From MAG-120531 sp002378585 (lineage in GTDB: Bacteria; Bacteroidota; Bacteroidia; Flavobacteriales; Flavobacteriaceae): a stretch of DNA of 12,842 nucleotides. Positions 1-9,400 of this stretch are shown here, one piece after another. The notes under the pieces were generated by a model, which saw only the letters and a list, made by a program, of their open reading frames with translations, had not been told where the DNA came from and made no database searches. Position 1 is the stretch's first letter. The number at the start of each line of letters is the position of its first letter. Where the stretch lies: positions 1 through 12,842 of the forward strand of contig CALADZ010000192.1 of the NCBI GenBank assembly GCA_937890575.1, given 5' to 3'. The translations under genes were made by a program, and so were the position numbers.

Positions 1-1349
1 ATCTCTAAAAACTTAGCGATTTTCGGATTTGATGCATGAATATTTTTATGAACCCATCGTGCTGCATTTTGGAACCGTCGGGCACTCAAATCTTCGTATA
101 ATATGCGTTGCACCGCTACAAGAGAACGGTCTTTTGCAAGGTTATTTAGTATGTACCTTAAGTATGCAGGTTCATCCTGTCTCTTAAATGTCTGGTGAAA
201 ATTTAGCCCATCTGCAAAAGTGGACCAATAGTGATCTTCTTGGAAGAGAGAGTCAATGACAAAATTTGGATAGGCAGAGTAGTAACGCATTAAGGTACTT
301 GTTTCTCCGTCAGCGGTGTAAGTAGTATAATGTCTTTCTCGGAGTGTAAGGTTCCCATTGTCAATAGAATTTAGATAGTATTCTAGAAGACGGAAGTCGG
401 AAGAAGCATTTACCAGGTGAAGCAGCGAGTCTTTAGCAAAGTCAATAAATTGGTTCGTAGTAAAGTTTTCGATAAACAGCTTATACGATTCCCATGTTTT
501 TGGACTCGTCATAAACTTAAACTGGAAAAAGTCCCTTTGGGTTATAGCCTTAGCTAGAAATGGACTGGCTGGGTAGTTTTGGACATACTGATTCCAAGAA
601 AGGTATGTATTGACCCTCTTCGCATTTCTAAATGCGATGTGATAGATTGAATCCTGAGCCAATTGCCGCTGTATGGAAGCCGGATAGGATTGAATGAATA
701 TTTCGTAGGCTTCAACACTTTTAGATTTCTGCGCAGCTTTAAAGGCTAAAACGTGAATCTGGCGTATTGCTAGTTCCACCTGTCGAGCTTTTGGATAGGA
801 CTTTATGAATAATTCTAAGGCTTCTATTGTATTTGCGCTCATGGCTTTTTCAAAAGCGAGAGTGTCTCGGTATTGAATAATATCGATTCGAGCTTGCTCC
901 AACCTTTTTGAATGGAAAGGAAAACGATCATTGCGGTAAAATGCCAAAAAGTCGTCGCACGCTTGAATGTCTCTTGCTTTTTTTAGTAATTCAAGCTTAA
1001 CCTCGATAATAGTTTGCAATTGTCCATCGAGTTGTTCCAAATTAATTGGGACCTTATTAAGTTTTAGAATTATTTGATAATCGGAGACTTTTGCAAATTC
1101 ATTCGCGACATTACTCAGCGTTATAAATGCATAGTTGACATCAAATAATCGCCCAGACTTTGGGGTGCTTGCAATGATTGCTTTATAATAATTGAACTCA
1201 ATATTTAACGGATCCTTTTTTAGGACCTTATCCGCTTTCTTCCATACTTTACTGTATTTACCCGCATCAATCTGCCTTATGAACTTATTTTGTCCAAAAG
1301 CGTGCAGAGCTAATGTGAGTGAAAATAGAAGTAAAATTTTGCGAACCAT
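1..1349 (-). CDS. Exported protein with 37-residue helical repeats (C-terminus off the window)
   Basis: The reading frame is open from an ATG at 1349 to the left edge, giving 449 codons with no stop, so the C-terminus is missing. Residues 1-20 form a signal peptide (MVRK, hydrophobic LLLFSLTLAL, then AFGQ), so the product is exported; there is no lipobox cysteine. Residues 21-160 look helical and charged. Residues 165-300 contain four repeats spaced exactly 37 residues apart: AFEKA/SYP at 165/184, AFKAA/SYP at 202/221, AFRNA/NYP at 239/258, and a degenerate copy at 276/295. Each repeat has the form of a helical hairpin (aFxxAxxxxxxxxYxxFIxxYPxs), resembling TPR-like alpha-solenoids. The start lies 2 nt after the stop of the upstream gene (TGA-CC-ATG), so coupling is likely. 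In Bacteroidota, TPR-like exported proteins near PorP genes often continue into a PD40 propeller and an OmpA domain; whether this one does is outside the window and only a guess. Confidence 0.85.
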   Translation of the reverse strand, partial: MVRKILLLFSLTLALHAFGQNKFIRQIDAGKYSKVWKKADKVLKKDPLNIEFNYYKAIIASTPKSGRLFDVNYAFITLSNVANEFAKVSDYQIILKLNKVPINLEQLDGQLQTIIEVKLELLKKARDIQACDDFLAFYRNDRFPFHSKRLEQARIDIIQYRDTLAFEKAMSANTIEALELFIKSYPKARQVELAIRQIHVLAFKAAQKSKSVEAYEIFIQSYPASIQRQLAQDSIYHIAFRNAKRVNTYLSWNQYVQNYPASPFLAKAITQRDFFQFKFMTSPKTWESYKLFIENFTTNQFIDFAKDSLLHLVNASSDFRLLEYYLNSIDNGNLTLRERHYTTYTADGETSTLMRYYSAYPNFVIDSLFQEDHYWSTFADGLNFHQTFKRQDEPAYLRYILNNLAKDRSLVAVQRILYEDLSARRFQNAARWVHKNIHASNPKIAKFLE

Positions 1350-1351
1350 GG

Positions 1352-2314
1352 TCAAATACTTTCTTTAAACCGGAGAATTCGCATTTCAATTTCTTCTTTA
1401 TGCTTTGAGTTAAAGGGTCGGAAGAATTTGAACGATAATCGAGCAGATGCGCCGAGTTGGAGAGTGGGATCTTGATTAAAATCTGTGATAACTCTTGCAT
1501 GAGCTCCTACACTTAAGCCACCCAATGGAATATTGACATTCAACGTCCCATTGTAAAGAGGGGTGTTAAGATTCTGATACATGCCAAAATCTAGTCCAAG
1601 AAACTGTCCCCATAATGTTGTAAACACCAAATTCTGATTTGGGGTAATGGATGAACTAGGGTTTAATGGGTAATACAAATGGGCATCATCTCTGAATTCA
1701 TACCGAATTCCCATTTGTGAATAATTATAGGAGGAATTTCCAGCAGAAATAGACTCACGAAATCGAAAATGATAATTGAGACTGAGACTGTAAACAGGGG
1801 TGAAGTTCACAAACTCAAATGCATCAATGCCTTCCAGTGTATAATCCTGTGAAAACCAAGTGTAGCTTGGCTCGAGTGATAATCTTGGGTGAATGTCTTT
1901 AAGTATTATTTTTTTATAATGTTTGAACATAGACGTATTTAGGCTTTTTTCCAATTTCTCGATGTCTTTGCTGTAGGTGTAGTTCTTTTTTAGATTACTG
2001 AGCGCACTGTTAGCAGCTTGATAATCTTTGTTGTAAATGGTTGATTTGATACTTTTTATTTCAAGTGGGAGCAAGTAGTGCTCTACTTGCATTTTTATCT
2101 GCTTGAAAGCAAGTTCGTTACCATTTGAAAGTCGCTCAAGCTGACCAATAAGTTTCCTTAATTCAGTGGGACTCTTGTCCTTGTATTGGAGTAGTCGCTC
2201 TATTTGTTGGGCAACTTCGTTAAAACTAGTTGAGGTTTGGGCATTACTTGAAATCGCTCCTAGTACGAGGAAAGTTAGAGCGAAGATGGTGGTGCGAATT
2301 TGTTTCGTCGTCAT
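1352..2314 (-). CDS. Unrecognised envelope protein: helical N-domain plus beta-barrel-like C-domain
   Basis: The product is 320 residues if translation starts at the ATG at 2314. An in-frame ATG 14 codons upstream (2356) would put a polar stretch before the signal peptide and overlap the previous gene, so I prefer 2314, which follows that gene's TAA by 2 nt. Residues 1-26 are a signal peptide (MTTKQIR, hydrophobic core, ISSNAQ). Residues 30-135 are helical and charged, with a TPR-like stretch around 86-125 (YNKDYQAA..AL..LKK). Residues 145-300 show alternating beta strands with aromatic girdles, such as SLNYHFRFRES (178-188), MGIRYEFRDD (201-210), LGLDFGMYQNL (239-249) and LGASARLSFKFF (287-298), as expected for an outer membrane barrel. 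The tail (301-320) is charged. I do not recognise the family. Its place between a PorP/SprF-like gene and a helical-repeat gene suggests an accessory role in surface display, but no function can be assigned. Confidence 0.85.
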   Translation of the reverse strand: MTTKQIRTTIFALTFLVLGAISSNAQTSTSFNEVAQQIERLLQYKDKSPTELRKLIGQLERLSNGNELAFKQIKMQVEHYLLPLEIKSIKSTIYNKDYQAANSALSNLKKNYTYSKDIEKLEKSLNTSMFKHYKKIILKDIHPRLSLEPSYTWFSQDYTLEGIDAFEFVNFTPVYSLSLNYHFRFRESISAGNSSYNYSQMGIRYEFRDDAHLYYPLNPSSSITPNQNLVFTTLWGQFLGLDFGMYQNLNTPLYNGTLNVNIPLGGLSVGAHARVITDFNQDPTLQLGASARLSFKFFRPFNSKHKEEIEMRILRFKESI

Positions 2315-2316
2315 AC

Positions 2317-3486
2317 TTAGGGAATGAAAGTGACAGGGGAATATTTGAAACCCCAATTTGTGGCTGTTTTACTAAATTTTTCTACTGCCTTCCATTCGGA
2401 TGCTTTTAATAAGTCCTCCACAAAGCAGGGTTCTCTGTTATATCGAGAGTTAAAAATAAAACGGGCATCAAGAGGAAGTGTGTAGCCAAATTCCATTGTG
2501 CCTAGTGTGCAACCATCCAATTTTGAAATAGTGTAGTCGTAACCAATGGATAGCATCCCCCAAGGTTGATTTAATTGAAAGGAAGTAATAAATGCATCAA
2601 CGTTTCCATTTATTTCAATAAAATGCCTGCGTCTAAATCCCTGATAAATTGTTAGTTGTTTCGCAATATTAACTCCCAATCGTGTCTCGTTAGTTCTATG
2701 TGGATTTTGGAACTGAAAGACATGACTCAGCACAAAATAGTTCGTGGGAACAACGCTATTAAGTCCTTTTCTTCCATTTGGAAAATACTTTAAAGTTCCA
2801 TGAATTACTTGACGTGGTTGTATGGGTTCCGGTTGATCAAAAAAGGTTAGAGCAGGTGTGCTCCAGTGATAAATGCTCAATCCAGCTTGAACATCCAACA
2901 TCCCTTTTCGAAGTTCTTGGTGACTATGGATTTGACCACCTATGGACGGAGTGACGGCTAAATTGGTAACGGTATTTTGTGGGTTCACGCTGGAGGTAGG
3001 ATTTATCAATCCTAAATATGGATCAAGTTGAGAGGTAAACACGAGGTTGGTCCAGTCAACTTGTGCTTGTCGGAATCCAACGCCCAAAGCAAAACGTACC
3101 GCAGTTTGTTTGAACAATCGTTGCCGCACCCCTAAGAAGAAATTGGCATCAGAAATACGCAGTCTACCTTCGCCTGCATACGATTGGTTGATTTGTAGCG
3201 CCCCCCCATAACCATTGTTTCTCGTTGATTTGAAGGGTGCTGTAAAGCTGAGTTGATTATACTGGTATCCTGCGGTATTCGCCGAAGGGCCGGGTAAGTT
3301 CAACCATTGGTGTCGGGAATTTGTGCTCAGAGAAATCGCTCTATTTGAAGGGACACAAAACGAGGGATTAATGTTCAATGGAGCGTGGACAATGAGGCTG
3401 TAGGTTCCATCTTGCCCATACACCTTGGGTGAGTGGCCAACTAAGAATAGACTCATGTATAGAGCAATATGCCAAACGGACTTCAT
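2317..3486 (-). CDS. PorP/SprF-like type IX secretion outer membrane protein
   Basis: The product is 389 residues from the ATG at 3486, which overlaps the stop of the giant upstream gene by 4 nt (ATGA). An earlier in-frame ATG at 3510 would add MWNLNSIA ahead of a clean signal peptide (residues 1-24, ending KVYG before QDG), so it is less likely. PorP/SprF hallmarks visible are LNINPSF at 37-43 (family NPAxxG region), HQWLNLPGPSAN at 59-70 (family RxQWxxxxGxP), SDANFFLGVRQRLF at 112-125, AGLSIYHWSTPAL at 201-213, and the late motif SIGYDYTISKL at 313-323. The rest alternates as an outer membrane barrel should. It is longer than the usual 300-340 residues: about 45 residues follow the expected last strand, including CFVEDLLKASEWKAVEKF. 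In flavobacteria SprF is needed for surface delivery of the adhesin SprB. By analogy this protein would serve the giant protein encoded just upstream, probably translated from the same mRNA. Confidence 0.85.
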   Translation of the reverse strand: MKSVWHIALYMSLFLVGHSPKVYGQDGTYSLIVHAPLNINPSFCVPSNRAISLSTNSRHQWLNLPGPSANTAGYQYNQLSFTAPFKSTRNNGYGGALQINQSYAGEGRLRISDANFFLGVRQRLFKQTAVRFALGVGFRQAQVDWTNLVFTSQLDPYLGLINPTSSVNPQNTVTNLAVTPSIGGQIHSHQELRKGMLDVQAGLSIYHWSTPALTFFDQPEPIQPRQVIHGTLKYFPNGRKGLNSVVPTNYFVLSHVFQFQNPHRTNETRLGVNIAKQLTIYQGFRRRHFIEINGNVDAFITSFQLNQPWGMLSIGYDYTISKLDGCTLGTMEFGYTLPLDARFIFNSRYNREPCFVEDLLKASEWKAVEKFSKTATNWGFKYSPVTFIP

Positions 3487-6400
3487 CGCAATAGAGTTAA
3501 GGTTCCACATTCACTGCAACCACCATACGCATCCGTTCTACCTACCCAGCGCTCACCATTGTCAAATACAGCCCGAATTCTCCAAGCATATACCCCCATA
3601 GCACATGGGTTTCCAGTTCGCATATCACGGCCATCCCATCCTTCCGAAGGTTTGCCATCAGAGTCAAGTTCGGTAGTTCTGAAGACAACATTCCCCCAAA
3701 CATCAAAAATTTCCAATTCATATTGACCCAAACTATGGCCTTTTGGTAAGAAGATAGCATCCTCACCCACGTAGTTTAGTCCAGGAGCTAATGCATTCGG
3801 TACGTCGAGATTTGGCGGCCAAATCCATATAGTTGTGCAGGTGCTGTCCACGCATCCATATGAATTTGTCACACGCAGGCAGATTTTAATAGAATCTAAT
3901 CCAATGATATTTGGATCGTATTCGTGTACCGGATTTTCTTCTGTACTCCATGATCCATCTCCAAATGTCCAATAGTAGCTAATAGCAGTATCCACCGTTA
4001 TGGATTGATTGAGGAATTGGCGAGTGTTGAGGTTTACTTTCTGAATACTAAATCCTGCTACGGGTGTTGGGTACACTTGGACCATTTGCCCTACGATTAT
4101 ATCGGAACAACCGCTTGCCATGGTCACCGTTTGGGTTGGGAAGTACGTACCGTATTGAACGTAGGTATGGGTATATACCCAAGGGGTATCCGTGAGCGTT
4201 ATGGAGGTGCCATCTCCGAAGTCCCATGTAATAGATAGGATGGTGTCAAGACTTGCCGTGTATATGGAGGTGTCCTTGAAAGTCACCTCAAGCGGCTGGC
4301 AGCCCGCTACTGGAGATTGAAGGAATTGTGCAATTACACCATCTCGGATTAGCAGATTCCGGAAAATAGTATCTCTACAACCATAGCCCGTTTCACCTAC
4401 TAGCATGACGGTATATACACCGGCAGTCGTGTAGGTGAAGCTAGGGGAGGTTAAAGTGGAGGTATTGATTCCTGGATTACCTACGTAGTCAAAATCCCAC
4501 AAATATTGCTGGGTATTTGTAGAGGTGTTGTTAAATGTATACGTCTGCGGCACAGAACAAGAGTCTCCAGCTGTCAAGAGAGGTGCAAATGAAAGGTTTG
4601 GTAAGGGGTAGACATCGACATCTTGCGCCAAGGCGGATACACAGCCGGAGTCTGATACGAGCTGAAGTGTAACGGTGTAGGTTCCTGCCGCTTGGTATAC
4701 GTGTTTTGGAGACCACTGATTACTCACATTTCCGTCTCCGAAATCCCAAAATATTCCTGCAAAGCCACCCGATGGTATAGTGCTAAGGTTCAAGAAATAC
4801 GTTGTATCTGTCAAGCAGGTGTCATTATAGGAGAAGCCGATAAGAGGTTGTGGCAATACTAAGACAGGATGGGTGATGCTATCTTGACAGCCATTATATG
4901 ACGTCACAATGAGCGTAACATCAAAGCTTCCTGATGCATTGAAGATATGGCTTGGGTTCTGAAGAATAGAGGTGTCGCCATCGCCGAAGTCCCATAAGTA
5001 ACCCACTATGTTGCCATTCGAGATTGAAGAGGTTGAAATAAACAGAGCCGTATCCCCTTGGCAAATGCTGCTCGGGTATGTGAATGAGGCTGTCGGACTG
5101 GGGTCAACGGTGATAGTGGTGTATGCCGTATCAAAGCCACATCCATTATCTACTGCAAGTGCAACTAAGTAGGAGCCAGGGGTTGTGAAGGTCCACTGAG
5201 GGTTGTTTAGATTGGAGGTCATACTGCCAGTACCTGAGGATGGATCCCAATTGAAGTACCAACCAACATTCGTGGCATTATAAGAGGTGTTTGTGAATTG
5301 TACCGTAAGGGGAGCGCATCCGGATAATTTATTGGCTTGCAGCGAGGCTTGTACCGTATTAGGCTGCACATAAATGGGTGCCGAAATGCTGCTGTCGCCA
5401 CATTCGTTATAAACGTTTAGGGTTGCTATAAAAATCGTATCGTTAAATCCAGAATAGGTATAGACATGGCTTTTCTGTCCCCACAGATACTGATATCCTG
5501 AGCCGGTGAATACCTTATTTGCCAGGAATGATTGGGAACTTCCATCGCCAAAATCTATGAATGCAGAATCAGCGTTCCCATGAACAAATCCATCTAATTG
5601 GAATATTATTTGAACGGGTGTACACCCAGAATCAGGGAATACAGACCAATTGGCAACGGGTGGAGTTTTGATGTAGATAGAATCGTAATCTATGGAGAAT
5701 CCACAGCAATTGAAGTTTGCTTTGGAAATCACGTATAGGGTATCATTGTAATAGTTAGGAACTAAAGGAGGCAAAACAGGAGTGGTATTTGCCCAGCTTG
5801 CTAAGGTCACTTTTGAGCCGGCATTGTTAAATGCATAGAGTTCATAATGGGTAGAATCTATGATTCCTGAACCCCCTTCTGTGAAAATGGGCACTACAGG
5901 GCCGCAAATAGAACTGTCTTGGAACGAAATGGTCGCGATAGGTGCTGAATTGACAAAAATGGTATGCAGGGTATCCGTGAAACATCCAAACTCATTGACT
6001 ACTCTTAAGCGGATTGGGTAGGATCCTATTGCAGTAAAGGTGTGGCTTGGGTTCAGTGAAGTGTATTCATAGGTTCCATCATTTAAAATGTCCCATAAGT
6101 AGGTTGTTAAAGTGCCACCCAATGAGTCACTCGTACTAAAATTCTGCAAATTGAATACTTGATTCACACATACGGTATCAAGTCCGCAACTGGACAGTGT
6201 TTGGAAGTCAACATAGGGGTAACTATGGATGGTGATGGTATCTCTGACAATCGTATCGCAACCGTCTTGCGTGTAGGTCTTCAGATAAAGAGGATAAACT
6301 CCTGGGGATGTAAACGTATAGCTAACTGATGTGCCATACAATGTAATGCCATTTATACCCCATTCCCATGTGCTAATAATGGATGGATTTTGGGATTGCC

Positions 6401-9400
6401 CAGTGAATGTAATTGTTTCGTTTGCGCAATTCGTGTCAGGCAGCGCTACAATAGTAGGGATGGGGTTTGGTTTGATATAGATGTTTTTAATGAGAACACT
6501 ATCACATGAATTGGTATCCGAAACGAAGGAATGGTGTTCAATAGTGTAAACAGTTAGGCCAGTCAGATTTGTGCTAATCAAGCTAGGTAGCGCAGGAGAC
6601 GCTCCTGAAAGTGTGGAACCAATTTGAGTATTATTAGCATCAAATATTCTCCAACGATGCGTGCCTGTAGTTTGATTCACATTGGCGAAGGCAGGTGTGA
6701 AAACGTGGCATCCGGTATCTTGGACAAATGTCCAATCTGGGTCAGGGTTCTCATAGGACCTTGCAACAACCTGTGTTGTAGCGGTATCACATCCGAACAG
6801 AGATACGGCCTGGAGTTGGATGGTGATGTAGGTGTTGGAAGCGTTTATGGTATAGCTCAGGCCATTGATGCCGGTATTGGATGGTCCTGCCAAGACGGTG
6901 GTTCCGGCGGAGTCAAGGATGGTCCAGATATAGGCGCTATTGGCGTTGTTAAAGGCGACGGCTTTAGCATTCAGGTTAGAGATGGTAAAGGGCGCACAGT
7001 CTGCTAGGCTAATGCTATCGATTTGCGCGATAGCATTGGGATGTACGACCAAGGGGAGCTGGATGGTAGAGTCACATCCGAAGCTGTTAGTGACCGTGAG
7101 GGTGAGGGTATAGATATGGCTGATGGTGTCGGTATTCACCAGGGTGTTGGTGGGGACTTTCAGGCCACTAGTAAGCGGGGTAGAAGCAGACACACTGGTG
7201 TTGAGGATACTCCACAGGTAGGTTAAAGTGGTGTCTGCTGGGTCGTTGGTGACACTGACATTGCTCAGGATGCTAGCCAATGAGGTTCCTGTACAGATGC
7301 TATCGGTGCTTAAAGCGAAGCTTGCCACTGGAGTGGGGTTCACCTGGAAGACTCTAGAGGTGGTATCCTGACAGCCGTTGGAGTCTGTGACGGTGAGGTA
7401 GATACGGTAGTTCTGTACACCGTTAAAGGACTTGGGCAGGTTGAAGGTGGGAGTCTGGGTGGTTGGATCCAAGATGTTAACGCCAGTCGAAGGACTAATG
7501 CTCCAGGACCAGTTTGTGATGGAAGAGTTGCTGCCGGAGCTGTCTACAGGCGCCAAGGCAAAGACCCCACAGCTGTCGCTAGGCACACCGAACTTGGCCA
7601 AGGGGCGCGCGTGGATGGTTAGCGTTCTATCAAGACTGTCCACACAGCTGTTGGAAGAGGTTACCACTAGGCGCAGGGTATAGGTAGAGTCTGCCGCTGG
7701 GTACTGTAGATCCGGGAAGGTTAGCGTCGGAGTAGCGAGGGTGGTATTAGAGATGTAGGCGGTATTTACACTGCCGCTTGGGTTAAAGAGCGTCCATTGA
7801 TAGGTGATGTTTTTACCCTGAGAGCTGTCTACGGGAGATACCGTGAAGGGAGCACAGCTGTCGGGAACACTGAAGCCTGCATACGGCGTGGGGAAGACCG
7901 TAACGGGGATAGACATGGTGCTGTCACAGCCGTTGGTTCCAGCCGTATGGTAAATGATATAGGTGCTATCATTCACATAGCTGGTATTGCCCAGTGGGGG
8001 GAATGCAGGAGCGTTTCCAACGCTGGTCCATACGGTGTCTCCCTGTGGATCAGCGATGACCCACGTATGAGTTCCCGTAGACTGCCATAAGCTACCTAAG
8101 GTGGGCGTAAAGCCACATCCTACACTGTCAACTAAGGCCCACGTAGGATCGGGGTTGGGGTTTGTAAGAGCAACAACCTGTGTTGTAGCGGTATCACATC
8201 CGAACAGAGATACGGCCTGGAGTTGGATGGTGATGTAGGTGTTGGAAGCGTTTATGGTATAGCTCAGGCCATTGATGCCGGTATTGGATGGTCCTGCCAA
8301 GACGGTGGTTCCGGCGGAGTCAAGGATGGTCCAGATATAGGCGCTATTGGCGTTGTTAAAGGCGACGGCTTTAGCATTCAGGTTAGAGATGGTAAAGGGC
8401 GCACAGTCTGCTAGGCTAATGCTATCGATTTGCGCGATAGCATTGGGATGTACGACCAAGGGGAGCTGGATGGTAGAGTCACATCCGAAGCTGTTAGTGA
8501 CCGTGAGGGTGAGGGTATAGATATGGCTGATGGTGTCGGTATTCACCAGGGTGTTGGTGGGGACTTTCAGGCCACTAGTAAGCGGGGTAGAAGCAGACAC
8601 ACTGGTGTTGAGGATACTCCACAGGTAGGTTAAAGTGGTGTCTGCTGGGTCGTTGGTGACACTGACATTGCTCAGGATGCTAGCCAATGAGGTTCCTGTA
8701 CAGATGCTATCGGTGCTTAAAGCGAAGCTTGCCACTGGAGTGGGGTTCACCTGGAAGACTCTAGAGGTGGTATCCTGACAGCCGTTGGAGTCTGTGACGG
8801 TGAGGTAGATACGGTAGTTCTGTACACCGTTAAAGGACTTGGGCAGGTTGAAGGTGGGAGTCTGGGTGGTTGGATCCAAGATGTTAACGCCAGTCGAAGG
8901 ACTAATGCTCCAGGACCAGTTTGTGATGGAAGAGTTGCTGCCGGAGCTGTCTACAGGCGCTAAGGCAAAGACCCCACAACTGTCGCTAGGCATACCGAAC
9001 TTGGCCAAGGGGCGCGCGTGGATGGTATAGGTCAAGCTACTGGACGCGCTGCAATTGTTGGGGTTTGTAACCGAATTTGTGAACAGTAGTACTTGATCAC
9101 TGTCAGGATATTGCAGATCTGGAAAAATGGCTTGAGCAGAATCCTGATTATACACCACCAGGGAGGGGGTATACGTTCCGATCGAACTTATTCCCCAATT
9201 AATAGTCAAACTGTCTCCTGTAGCACCAGTGTATATAACGACTGTGTCAGGAGCACAGGAAAATGCTGGCGAGGGTCCAGTGAGATTGCTGGTAGGAGTT
9301 TGGCTGTATATAAAGGGGTGGCTGATTGTGTCAGAACATCCAACCGCATTGGTAACAATTAATTGAAGGGTATAGGGTTTACTTACAGCACTTGGATTAG

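Noticed and set aside
2315..2356. Longer start (ATG at 2356) for the unrecognised envelope protein
   Set aside because: It would prepend MGFQIFPCHFHSLS to a clean signal peptide and overlap the previous gene by about 40 nt; the ATG at 2314 sits 2 nt after the upstream stop.
3487..3510. Longer start (ATG at 3510) for the PorP/SprF-like protein
   Set aside because: The ATG at 3486 gives a standard signal peptide and the classic ATGA stop-start overlap; the extra eight residues are the giant gene's C-terminal codons in another frame.
6624..8633. Several plus-strand open frames across the repeat region, some occurring twice with the same translation
   Set aside because: They lie antisense to the giant gene, recur only because the DNA repeats, and encode Gly/Val/Asp-rich strings with no recognisable fold or export signal. 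They are shadows.
6763..9026. Repeat pair as an insertion sequence or composite transposon
   Set aside because: The copies are direct, in-frame, encode Ig-like modules, and have no terminal inverted repeats, target duplications or transposase.
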